A stretch of DNA of 64,000 nt from Euwallacea fornicatus (lineage: Eukaryota; Arthropoda; Insecta; Coleoptera; Curculionidae), in the NCBI RefSeq assembly GCF_040115645.1, contig NC_089554.1, positions 2,232,001 through 2,296,000 of the forward strand, in the 5' to 3' direction. The notes beneath the pieces are model-generated. The model was not told the DNA's origin, did no database searches, and was given only the letters and a program-made list of their open reading frames with translations. The translations under genes were made by a program, and so were the position numbers. Positions 24,561 to 37,111 of this stretch are shown here, in pieces; the stretch's first letter is position 1, and each line of letters begins with the position of its first letter.

Positions 24561-27087
24561 GCAAGTGTGTGCCATCAAAAATTACGCCACAATAAACAAA
24601 ACTTGTCGTGATCAGTTATTTTCATGAAAAATATTTGTTATTTATGGGGAATTTTTGGTCCCCTGTCAAAATTAAAATCGGGTAATTAAGTCACGAGATA
24701 CATTTTTTTGATCTGATTATAACCGATTTTACTAAAATCGCTAGTGGAAAATGCTATTTGGCCCCATTTGACATCGGACATTTCGCGCGTTTCAAAATCT
24801 GAATCTAGGAAGATCATAAATTCAAAAATTCAAGCCGCTGACTACACCGCATTGAAAAATAAAAATTAAATGAATTTCAAGGTACCCAAATTTATCACCG
24901 ATCACCAACCAACGACCGACTAAATTCCCGTTAAAACGAGGATATGTTATTGATATTAACCTGACACAATCGGTGCGTGGAAACATCGAGGCAATTTGAA
25001 ATATGGGGGATGTGTTTATTACAAATTTGACCTGTTATTAATGTGCCATATTTTACGAATTATTATTATAAATCGATTCTAGAACGGACTAAAAAGTCGC
25101 TAAAAATCGTATTTAATCGAAAAAGTTTTACCGGAACTACGATTATGTGAAGCTGTCACGAGAACAGTTTATTGAAATTTTATACAAACTACTTTTTTTT
25201 GCGTTTATAACGACCCCGGAAATTTTATGCTTTTAAACTTCGTTACCCCACCAATTTTATAAAATGATGTATACCCAGAAAAAGTTAAAAAGCTCTAATG
25301 GAATGTTACCCTAAGACGTATTGTCTAAAGAAAAACCAATCTCTTTAATAAATACCAGACAGGGGTGCATTTCCAGCCACAACACCATTCTTTAATCCTA
25401 AAATGGAATACCTTGCATTATATCGAAAATTGCAAGTTCTTCTCCTCGGTCTCGCAGCGGGTTTCAAAAATGAAATTAAATTGTGGACACGGAGCCACCA
25501 TACCAATGGCGTACGGGGAAGATTAAAAGTTTTCCGGCAGCAACATGTCGCTATCATCACCGACGATAAGTTTATACCTCTTGATTAATGTTTCTTGTTT
25601 CGTGTGCGACACAGACGGCAGAAAAGTAATTTTCTGCTTTGTGATAAAAGAGAGAGAAATTAGTTACTTAGGGGGGACAATGAAGTGATTGAAAATTCAC
25701 CCATTGGCGTTGCGGGGTCATGTTGAGGCTTTGATATATCCTGGGCAGGCCGCAAACTGATCCCTGCAACATCCATTTGCGGTTTTGCGGCACACTGTTC
25801 CAAACTATTTCAAGTGCAATTCGGGGAACAAGAAATCACATCAGTAATAAACCGGCCGCAGGTGTACGGACAAGGGGCATAAAATGAAATAATAGGATTC
25901 CCTGTTGTCAGTTACTGTCCAGAGGGCTTATGGAGTTTTAGGTCTAGATGTGGAGGCGAAAAATCGATAGTTTAGTTCATAGGGAACAAGAAAGTTAAAA
26001 CAAGTTTCAGCTTTGTTTGTTAACACTTATGAGAAAACCTAGCTATGAAGAGCATTATGCATTATTCTATAACAAAGGAAACACCGCTGCAGGCGAAATT
26101 ATTGTTGATGGAAATATATCTACGTATTGTGTAGTTTGTTCTTAAAAAATTGTGCGATCCCGTTTCCAAATGTGCAATGAAGGCACGAGTGTATTTTTGG
26201 GAACATTACCTTAGGGAGGTGAGCGTTGTGCAAATAATACGTTTTGCAACCTTAGAGTCTGGGCCCTAATTACTGTGGCTGTATAGCCTGCGTTACCAGT
26301 TTCGCAATCAAATCGATCATCTACAGGCCATTCCCTCACTGGACCATTTTTCTGAAAGGATAATCTGGATCGGATCGATTCCCATCAGCTGATTTTAAAA
26401 CAATTGGATTTTGCATTGTATTCCGAAAAAAATGATTTCATCGTTCGCAGAAATTGCGCTTCATACTTGATCTTGTCTGCATTTCCCAGGTCACATTCTT
26501 TGTTTTTGTATATGGTAAATTTGTAGGCGGATTCATGCGAGCGCTTCTATGTAGGATGTTCTTTTTCAAAAATCACACATTGGAGGTATTCTTTGTGCAA
26601 CAACCTGTATAATGCTCGCAATTTTTTATTTTTTAAATGTATCCCAGCCACCCTCTGGTCATGATTTCAATTCCAAAGCGATGTCTATCTGTAATAATTT
26701 AGATACTATCTTATCCTGCATTGAGAGCAGGCCACATGCTACAGAAACATCAAATAATACGAACTGCTCCAAGCAAAATAAAATTGCGAGACGATCTTAA
26801 AAGAGCGATTCCATCCCTGTTCTTACTAAATACGCATTCGTATATAGGTAAACACCTATAAATTCCCATATTTTCTTACAATTTTCCCGGCCTGTGGGCT
26901 TACATAGATATATATCTGTGTTCTTTCTTTGAAAATTTTCGCACGTTTTAAATTCCGCAAAGTTTATTTTCGTTTTTCCGTTTTCCAATTTAACAACACC
27001 AACAAAATTGTGCATTGATCCCCCTCGAGGCCTTTCATATTACTTTCCCTTTTTGTTTCAATCCATGCGATTCCAGGTAAGTACTTA

Positions 27088-27105
27088 CTACTAGTATACT
27101 AGTAG
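27088..27105. repeat. Perfect 18-bp palindrome
   Basis: CTACTAGTATACTAGTAG equals its own reverse complement. It overlaps by one base a second perfect palindrome, GTAAGTACTTAC (27,077-27,088). No spacer is present, so a stem-loop would be strained; it may be chance or a binding site. Confidence 0.8.
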
Positions 27106-29777
27106 CGGGGTAAGCGGAACAGAAGCTAAATTGTAGAGCTCGAATAAGACGAAATACAGATCTGCACAAAATTACAATTTTACAAAGTAGTATTTATTTT
27201 TCGGTTGCTAAAAACTCACATTTTTCCCTTTCAATCTAATAGAAAAAATCTATTTCGGACACAAACTAATTACACAAATCATACTGCTGGGTGTCTGATT
27301 TTGATCAGGCCCTATATAAATTATGAGGGTTCACCGTTCCAGCAATTTCATTTTTGTTTATGTCTCGATTTCCACTTGCTCGCATTTTCTTTTCGTTTGC
27401 GGGGGTTTGATAGTTTTATATGGGCGACCGGGTCTCGTGACACAATGCAGAATTTATGGCGAATGACGGACATTTTTGTGTAGAAGTGCTCGAATAAGCC
27501 CAGGGTAGAAAGTGAACAATACATTCCGTGTAGCAAAAATGCGAAAAACTCATTGCAGATCAGGTTTGTGACGGTTTAATAAACACTTGCAGCGCAAAAA
27601 CATGGGGCGCTAATAATCGTGCAGAATTGGACACGCTACACGTGATCTCATTATGGAAATGAAGAATTTCTTTTAAATGCACATGTAATGCCGTTAGAAT
27701 TCATGGCAGACAATAAAATTGCTCATTAATGAATACGATCTGCGCAAAAAAGAAGCGAGCATAGGGAGAGCAAAAATAGCCCTTCAATATCGAAAGTAGT
27801 AATGTGACTTGAAATAGTCATCATTTAATGCCAGAAATGATGTGATCGACTGACGTATGAATGATGACTGAATATCACAAACAGGTCGCGATATATTCTG
27901 TTCACTTCAATATGTCATTTGATTATTGCCTGGAGGTGAGATAAACGACCTTCTCAAAAAAGACAAAATGTACACGTTTTTTCGTTTTCGAGTGGACAAA
28001 GAAAATTTCTTGCAAACCATTCGATTGAGTTAATATTTACGAACTAACTTATTGTTCTTGATTCACTCTATTCAATAATTTATAAATATTTCGATGGGCA
28101 AGCCGATGCATAACCAATTATGTCAAAGTTATGTACATATTCCAATTCCTTTTACCGCCCTTGAACGTCCTAATTACATTTAACTAAACAAATGTCACTG
28201 ATGTCTCGTCTTCAAAAAAATAAAAATTAAAAAGTTCCCTCTTCCTTTCTCGTATTACATGAAACCAGCAATAATTACATAAAATATCTCCTACTTCCTT
28301 ACGAAATTCCATTCATATATTTCCATGCCGCTCGAGACAAAGTTGAAAAGTTCCAATAATGCTTTATCATTCTCTGGGGGAATAATTTTTTCGTATGTTC
28401 TTTGCCGTTAGACTTAACTTGTTGATCTCGATAAACATAAATATATTTTCGACATAAATCCGTCGTAATGACTTGACCCAAAATCGAAATGGGGTCCGAG
28501 ACTCAAAAACAGCACTTTCGCCGGACAAAAGGTCCCCCAAAAGCCTGTGTTATTATATTGTCAAATATATGAAATTTGGAGAGGGAAAACGTATCGAGAA
28601 AGTTTTTAGGAATTCTCTCAATAGATTAGCATTCTTTTAATTGATCGCTGCTGCCTTCTCTAATTTTTTTATGAGAACCACAGAAAGCGTCACTTTGAGT
28701 GATAGTTATCCTAAAGATTGATTTGTATTGTAAAAAATTCTTTTGATATTTAAGTGGATGTCTTCGAATATAAAAAAAAAAGATAATTTTTTGGTCTGAT
28801 TAAATGGGCGTTTTTACTAGATTAATCAGAAAAAAGTCCCTCCAAAACGAAAGTTTCGTTTCCGGTCCCTCGAGCCTATATGATAAAACCATTTACCTAC
28901 AAACACTCTTTATCCCTTCGAAATTTGTTTATGGCACTTTGCATACAACCCTCGCGATTTTTCTGCTACATTCCCAACCCTTTTCTGTATTTTTCCGTGA
29001 TAGGGGATGCTTATCCACCGCTTTACCTTTCCCTCTATGTCGGATTTTCGAATTGACAGAATTTCACTTGCCACCCACCTGCCCTTTGTGCAAAAGGCTA
29101 TAGGGGTCCCACCGGACTATTTGCGGATGGGTTTTTATTTGGATAACTAGCAGCGAACACACAAATGAAAATGTGAAGGTGTCTATTATAAGTATGATCT
29201 GCATGATTCTGTGGATCTGAGTATCCATGGTATGTATAATTCAACTTATCAATTTTGACTTGGTTTGGTTCAGTTTTCTAACGACTCAGTAGAATTCGAA
29301 AGAGTTTCTTAAAAATGACAACTGATCATGGGCAAAAAATCTAAAAAGTTAAAAATTGACTATTTTCCTTTTTTTTTTCGGATAAAGTATGATGCCGATC
29401 AAAGTACGGAATATTTCAAGTTCTAGCCACTTCACTGGGGTCTAGGAAACAATAAAAGATGCAGAACTAGATATATGAAGGCAAAGTTCCCCTTTTAGAT
29501 ATTACTTCGACTTTTATTTTTCGTTTCATTTCATTCGCATATTTTATTGGGAAACCAATGCAAAAATAATGTGTTCTTGCCATCTATTGAATATAAACCA
29601 AAGAGGAAGAAAATTCGAAGAGCTACTGAAAATTTTAATTTAATCCCAGCTAAATACTTTGTGGCCGTTGTACATATGGGACTTTAATTAGATCTATTCC
29701 GAAATAAGACTTTTTCCGAGTTTGGGGGGCATTTCATGTTTATTACTAATAAATTGAATTTCAAGAGTCAACCGCAC

Positions 29778-29813
29778 TCGAGCGTGAATGATTCACTCAT
29801 TATTCACGCTCGA
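29778..29813. repeat. Hairpin with 12-bp perfect arms
   Basis: TCGAGCGTGAAT is followed after 12 bases by its exact inverse ATTCACGCTCGA. The stem is richer in GC than its surroundings. It could be a small cruciform or a remnant of a foldback element; nothing nearby shows a role. Confidence 0.8.
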
Positions 29814-32800
29814 TAGCAGTTATTGACTGTAAGGATTTATAGGTATTAAAAAAAAAAATTCTCCTTCAAATTTTTAAGAACATCGTCAGTGTTTCTACCT
29901 TTCAACGCAGCTATCAATATTCAAATTCTCGACACGTTTTCATCAAAATGTGGATGATACACAGATCTCTTTTTTTTACCAAAAAGTTCAACATTTCGGT
30001 ATCGGTATAAAAAAATTTCTCTGTAAGATTTTCACGAAAATTGTGGCGTAACTAGTATTTATTTTAAGGCAACTATCAATTTTTGAAAACACGACTTTTT
30101 CGAATTAAGGTTTTAGTTTGTTTTTAGTCTTTTCCAAAGGCAGGTGGTATCATTAACATTTGATATAGGAAATCGAAATGCGTTATGAATTGTGAATCCG
30201 TGACCATTAATATTAGGTGTATTTGTTCATTGATAGAGTACAGTTTTATCTTTGTTTCAGGTAAGCAATTGCATTTTTACACCCCGGAATGATGGCATTC
30301 AGGCGGTAAGTAATCTGGACCGATTTTCCTATAATGTATGCCATCATATGTCTAATGCATCTCCTCGGCAAATTACTCTCGTTAACTTAACGACAAACTG
30401 TAATTTAACTATTATCCAGTAGACAGCACATCCGAAATAAAGTCCTGGAGTGTGAATGAAATTCTCGCTCAGTTGATGCAAGATTTTTTTCTGGTGGCTG
30501 CTACAGAATTACTATCTCCAGGAATATTGATGTGAATTATTGGCCTTTAAATTGTAAGATTTCTTTCATCTCAAATCTGTGGTAGATCATTTTTCATTCA
30601 AAAATATATTAATTAATTATGTTAATTTTAGCGTCAAAATCTAAAACAACACAAGTGCATGAAGTAGCGACATTCAAGCAGGCTTCTTTAAATAAAGGCT
30701 CTCCAGGACGTAGCGCGTTCCTTGTATAAATAGTCCAGACTCCCTAATGTAATTAAATATAAACCTACAAAAGCAAATAAACCTTTTCCAAGTTTTAAAA
30801 ATGAAAACTTCGCAGTGGAGAAACCGTGGAAGAATATTAAAAAATAACTGGCAGTCTTCGCGGGGGATTTAGGGAAAATTATACCGATATTAAAAATACA
30901 TTTGGAAGTCCTCTGAGCCTGGGGACAATTTTTCCAACAGTAACTCCAGCCGCCAGTTCGGAACTGGTTTAATGGGAGTTTTAATATTTATGCCCAGCCT
31001 GTTTCTATAAAAAGCGACAAAAATCAGATGCAAAATATATGCGAGGTTTCTGGGTGAGTTGAAATTTTTGGCCGAATGGTGCATTTCGTTTGATTGTTTT
31101 ATGGACAAAAGTTACGCGGTGTCGGGTTTTTGTCAACACCCCGCTAAAGCCCAACAAACTCGGTAATTTATCTCATTTTGTAAGCACAAATGGGACAATA
31201 TCGTTTGTGACACAACCAAATGAGAACACGTCTGAAACAATATATTTGCGTCTGTAGGGCAAGGCCGACGACACCTTAAAACATAATCAGAAGGCCTCAG
31301 GCCACACCTTCTTCAAGAAGACAGACGTTTAATTGTCGAATCGGACCGGTATCCCTGTCAATGGCATTGAGGATTGTGTACGGGCCAAAATGACAATTCA
31401 ATTTTTAATTTTTCTCTGCCGATCAGAGGTATTTTTTTATAAAACGGCCTAAGGGTGCCGAGTGTTGTGACTAAGCTGCCAGTTGAAAAAATAAAAATCT
31501 ACTTGAAACAAGCTTTACAGTTGCTTCGGTACTCATCATCCTTTATTTGGGCGCGGAAAACTGCACCTTACAGCACTAATCCGGGTTTGCAGATGTTAGT
31601 TTTGTGAAGTAATATTAATAGTTGCTTTTCAGCACTGATTACCTGTGATGTTTGTTCATCAAACGAAACAACCGCTACCAGTGCAATGAGTTCGTGACGA
31701 AATATTGTTTATAACTCTTCTAGAAAGCGTCCTTTCCGCATTTGACTACTTGCTCGAACTTCGCTATGCGTCGCTCGTGAACATAACGTCATTCCGTGCG
31801 GAAAAGAATCGCCTTTTCTACTTGTTAGGAAAACTACTATAAAATTGAGTCTTCTTCTTTTGTTTTTCAAGCGATTGAACAGATTTTGTTCAGAGTGTGC
31901 ACCGAACATATATTTATTTTGAACACATCGTTTCGTCACGATATTTACGTGAAGTTTTTAGTTCAAAAATGCATAATTCCAACAAGTACAAAGTTTCAAA
32001 TACGCATTTTGTCCCTGAATTAGCAAAAGGCTCTGCGACTATCGTGAAAAAACGTATATAACGAGATGATGTTTCCCACCCACCATCAAAACGGCTGATC
32101 GGCAGGTCAATGGGTGGCGTGCTGACTGGGAAATGCACGTCCAGAAATTCGTGTGTCTTCCTCTCTACCTTTCCCATCTTTTGACCTCTTCACACAAATG
32201 CCGAAAATCCAGGTTTCTCTAACTCGGTAAAGTTGCACAATTAAGGACGGTAAAGCCAAGCCGTAAGGAAAAGAGGAATTTCAACTATGCAATAAAATTG
32301 CTATTACCTTGCCGACAATTTCCACTTAAATCCGATCTCGTTGCAATTTAGATGGTGATAGCAAGAAATTAGAAGGAATGGAAAATATGAGGCTAATAAT
32401 TCCGCGGCAGACAATCAACTAGAGAACTGATTTAATTTCTTGGTTTCAGACAGCAATTAGATCCCTAAAGAAAATAGAGTAGTGAAATGCGAAACCTGTT
32501 TCGAAATGAAATTAAATAGATGTATAATTATCTATTTTTACACAGCTGAAGTAATATTAGTTAAATAGTTATCAAAACACTGTAATTCTTCTGCAACAAG
32601 ATATATGTACTAATATTGGAATGCTAACAGAAGGTGATGCAAATTATTATGAGTGCTAAATATTTAAAGTTCAAAGCACACCCTCTGGCAGTTTATAAGA
32701 TTTAATACCAGAAGAACACCATTTACTTTTCGGCATACAAATTCATATACCTGGCTTTAGGCAGTTTAATTAAAATACACTTACACCATGATTTGTGTAG

Positions 32801-33786
32801 GATATAAGAGAATTACGAAATGGCTGAAAGGGATTCTAAGGAGTAATTCAAGCATATGACTTTTACATCAGGAGTTGTGGAATAACCAAATTCCGTCCGT
32901 AATTTAATCACAAATGTATTTTTGTACTAAATATACACATCAAATCAACTTAAACATGCATTTGAAGTAGCACTGAGGGAAAATAGCACCTTTTTACAGA
33001 ATTTGATTGGTTCAGCTACCAGTTTTATATCTCAGCATGCATGCTATGAATTGCTCTTATCACGTTCAATCTACACAGCTATGGCAATTTTACGCCGTTC
33101 AACGTACCTTTATGCCCAGCATTTTACAATAATGAGGTGATTATTTAGACTGAGAAATGATTAATGTTGCTATTAATGAGCTAAAGAAACCAGTAAACAG
33201 TCTCGAAACGATTTATTGTTCACTTGCTCACGACTGTTGGCTCTGCAAAACAACAGTTCTGTGCAAAAAAGGTTGAAAACTTAAGTCTGCAGTTTTCTCA
33301 TGATTTCCTCTTATTTCAAATCAATGCGAATTTAAGCAAAACGTAGATCGCATACCCGAAGGGCGAAACGACTAAAGCCATCCCATCCTATTAGGGTATT
33401 ACAAGAGATGTCCTCCAGTTAAGTCTAAATGCTTAAAAGATTTGCCTTGGGTCAGATATCTTTTAGTCACAAGCCGATGCGAAAGGGGACACGTATACGT
33501 GCAAGACATACTGATCTGATCTAATTCGTATAAAGAGGGTTATACAAAATGTCTGGCTCGAAAAGAGTTTCCCAGGTGCACGGTTATTACCTAATTACGG
33601 CAGTAGCCACTTAAGGAAAAGTCTGCTGAGCGGAAAAATGTCCTTATTTAAATATTAGATTAAGGAATTGTTTCTAATCTACGAACATGCTGAAGATACT
33701 GAAGATACTCCCTAATAACGTGGTATCAACCCCTACACATTTATTGAATCCAAATGGATATTTCATAGGTGCATTTTTGAATCGGT

Positions 33787-33806
33787 AATATCCATATATG
33801 GATATT
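33787..33806. repeat. Perfect 20-bp palindrome
   Basis: AATATCCATATATGGATATT is its own reverse complement. A third, imperfect match to one arm (GGATATTTCATAGGTGC) lies about 30 bp upstream. No function is evident. Confidence 0.75.
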
Positions 33807-34892
33807 CGGTCAATTTAATTGTACGGGGAAAGAAAATTGGATTTTAGCCTTTTGACTTTATAATAATGACGTGATTCTACAGGCAATACAGGCAATTATC
33901 TTAAATAAAATTCAATAAATATTCCGTTAAGGAATTATTCGATTAAGTATGAACGATTCATGCGTGAGCTATGATTGTAATAACAAACGGGAAACCGATA
34001 CCAAAGCTTGTTGCCGGTATGACCCTTGGAACTTAAGATTCTGTAGATCGGGTTTTTGTGAGAATAAAAACGTGTGAGCTTTCATAAAGAAAATGATTGA
34101 GGTTTGTTTACTAATTTGTTTTTACAAAAGCGCAAGAAAATGAGAGAGGGTTTGTTGTCTTGTTTTCTGGTGTATAACCGAATCGTAATAAAACATGTTT
34201 GGACGTGAAGGGGTTAAAGTACTGTATTTATATACTAATTTTAGGTAACTGGTTTTAAATTGTTCTGAATATAGTGTGTTCAAGAAAATTCGGTACATCC
34301 GGTAGTTAGATAATAATTAGGGACCTATTTTTTTTAAGTTGCGACATTATTCAGGCCAAAATTCATTGGTGCGGACAATCTATTCTCTCGGTTCTAGTGT
34401 CCTCAAATTTCCCGCCTTTGCTACAGTTTCACGATTTGTGAAGTTGCAAATTTTACTTAAATGCACATTACCTAGGGGATTATTTAGCCAGTGTAAAAGG
34501 CCTGTTTTGCGAATTACAATAATTACTTTTTTTTTTTTTATGTGGTATTTTGTCATGGGAGATATTTTTAAAATGGTGGAAGCACTTGTTGTATTAATTT
34601 CAGTTTTGTTTTGCCTCAGTAATTAAAAGTGCAGATCCTCCGATATAAATTAATGTATTGAACTATTCTCACTTTTGATCCGCTGATATAATGAACAATT
34701 CACTGAGCCTTTTGTTCTAACTTCCAACTTCTTAAAAAACTTTTCATGATAAACTTTCTCCATTTTTAGCTTTTAAAAGTCGAAGCTATTTAACTTGGGT
34801 CAGCCTAACTACTTCAGAATATCGGAAGAATTGAAATTGTACATTCCGGAAAGCCTCGAGTTAGAACCTCACTTCCAATTTTGTTCCAATAC

Positions 34893-35886
34893 GGGGTGTT
34901 TCTAAATTGATGGTAAAAAATGAAATGAGTAAATCATCAGCTAATTTTAAGGTCAAATGTTTATATGAAGGCATGCCCCAAATTTTTCCAGTTCGATTTG
35001 CAGGATGTTGAAGTTTTATTTTTTTTCGATTTTAATTAATTCCTCTATTAGTTGTGAAGATAATTAACTAAACATTGGTAGTAATAATCAAGTTAGTGTT
35101 ACGAACAAACTGAAATAACAATTAGTTTTAAAAATTCTACAGGGCGTTACTTTTTTCGTAGTTGCCCTCAATATTTTACATGGGAACTTTTTTTACGACA
35201 TTTTTGGATTTTATTTATTAATTTCATCTAATTCCTTGCGTCTTTTGTTAGCTTTTTCCCTCTTCAATTTTTTCTACTAAAAACAATAGTTTAAGAAATA
35301 TTTGCAAAAATATGTAACCATCTTCACTCAGATTGACCTAAGGATATGACAAAACAACAAGGTAGTGCATTGTTGAAAAATTGTAAATAATTGTCATACT
35401 ATTAGAAAAGCACCTGGATTTTTTCAAAAAGTGCGGCAATCGATGAAAAAAAGGGTAGAATCTTGAATTTTGGTAGGAGAAGAACATTATTAGCAATTAC
35501 TTTGACTATAATCCAAATTATTAGTTTTAATTTTTGAAAATATCTCTTGAACTATTGTTTCTGATAAAAACAAAGGTTAGAGGTAAAAAATTTTACAAAT
35601 CCGTTGGGATGTAAAAGATTGAGAGCGACCACGCAAAAAGTAATGCCTTGTGGAGTATTTTAAATAATTTATAGTTCACTCTGTTCGTAATGCTAAAATT
35701 ATTGTTACTATCAATTTTGAGTTAATTATTTTACAAAAATATAATAGAGAAATGAAAAAAAAAACTTTAACTCCTTGTAAATCAAAATGGAAACAATTAA
35801 GGGCATGCGTTTGTTTGAAGTTTTTATCTAAAAATCGGCTCATGTTTCACCCTTTTCACATTTTACCAGCTATTAAGAAACACCCA
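34893..35886. mobile_element. Long foldback element (hairpin-type MITE), ~1 kb
   Basis: The left end CGGGGTGTTTCTAAATTGAT and the right end, whose inverse reads CTGGGTGTTTCTTAATAGCT, begin an inverted repeat that continues inward for 300 bp or more. Matching inner pairs include GGCATGCCC (left, about 34,970) with its inverse GGGCATGCG (about 35,801), a block GTTACGAACA with GTTCGTAATGC, and a block GGGCGTTACTTTTTTCG with CGCAAAAAGTAATGCC. Similarity seems to reach almost to the middle (AAACAATAGTTTAAGA near 35,280 against TCTTGAACTATTGTTTC near 35,546). There is no coding remnant. The structure is that of a foldback or hairpin MITE, with GGGTGTTTC-type ends. Confidence 0.8.
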
Positions 35887-37111
35887 GTGCATTTCTAGAA
35901 TTTGCAACTAAATTTCAAAAGTGCATTTTTTATTTTGACAATTTTTATATCAGTTATTTCAACTTTTAGATACACTTAATGCCTCAGATATATCTTATTA
36001 TTTATAAACCACCCTGCGGAGTGTGAGTAACATTGAGAAACAAAATTTAGATGTGCTGAATGGTTCACTATATTCGGACCAAAGGATATTTCTGGTACTA
36101 TCGATTCTGCGAAATCAGTCCTTGCATCACATTTCAACATGTTGAAGGGAGGTGTGGTCGACTTTATAATCAAGTATTACTACAGTAGTTGACCTATTGC
36201 TAACTTTAGGTAGCAAGACCGGTGACTTACATTTACTGTGATTGAAAATTGTTTAGTCCAAAGGTAAAGTCTCTCAAATTCGGAAAATAAATTCCTAACT
36301 TTGTAATCAGTTGGCTCATTTAACTTTTTGTCATGCCCCTTAAATTTAACCTTTTTTCTGAGCTTCTCTTTTTGACTTTGCCATTTCCCCTGACTTTTTA
36401 ATTTTCGAGTAGTATTCCACCCATGGCAATTCGGTCCCTTTTAATTTGAATCCTGTCTTGTGTTTAGGTGACTTTTCTTTCTCTAAATTTTCATATTATT
36501 GCAAAAAACGTTTGCGGCGACTAGTTTTTAGTTGAAAAAAAAATCTCGTCAAAAACAAAAACAACCTGGAATTGATCCGTAGCGAACAAATCGTACGTCA
36601 GCTCCTTGGCCAATTTCCAGCAAGTTGGCAAAAATGTGGATCCCCATATATATCTGCTAATTATTCGGTGGGGTCTGCGTGATTTATCACCTTCAATTAA
36701 ACGTTTAAACGGTCTAATTTAATGGGAAGTGGCTCTGTGATTATTTACTCGGGCATTTTCGATTTAAATCGAGAGTAACGCCGCCTCCTGGAAGACTGGA
36801 AAAAAGAAGACCGATGGAATAGGAAGGTTTCGTGTTGGCGACGGGGATAAATTGATAAAACAAGTTACGCTTTTTGTCATTTGAAGTAATTATTATTAAT
36901 TACCGTTCCCAATAAACCCTTTAAAAAAGTTTGAGATCCAAAGCTGCCATGCAGTTTTACCGAGAACATCATTCATCACCGATTCTGCTTTAGAAATTAG
37001 CTGTTTTAGTGTTATGTAACATTTGTAATTACAGCAATAGATACTGACAGATATTTTCGCGCGATAAAACTTGTTCCAGCAGAATTTACCGTACTTCGAA
37101 ACGTCATACAC
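35887..37111. other. No supported gene
   Basis: Nothing recognisable is seen. Short minus-strand frames at 35,976-36,173 and 36,896-37,153 match no family I know; the second overlaps the outer end of the next element. Confidence 0.5.

Larger units (their letters stand above)
24561..34892. other. ~10-kb stretch with no gene and few recognisable elements
   Basis: I found no coding exon, transposase motif or paired terminal repeat in this interval. Three short palindromes are listed separately. Compared with the region after 34.9 kb, mobile-element remains are conspicuously rare. If the exon at 19.5-19.9 kb has its partner beyond this window on the plus side, this stretch would be intronic. Confidence 0.45.

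Noticed and set aside
22249..27015. Weak similarity between minus-strand frames at 22.25-22.44 kb and 26.80-27.02 kb
   Set aside because: The similarity is limited to a short Lys/Asn/Gly phrase and is not clear at DNA level.
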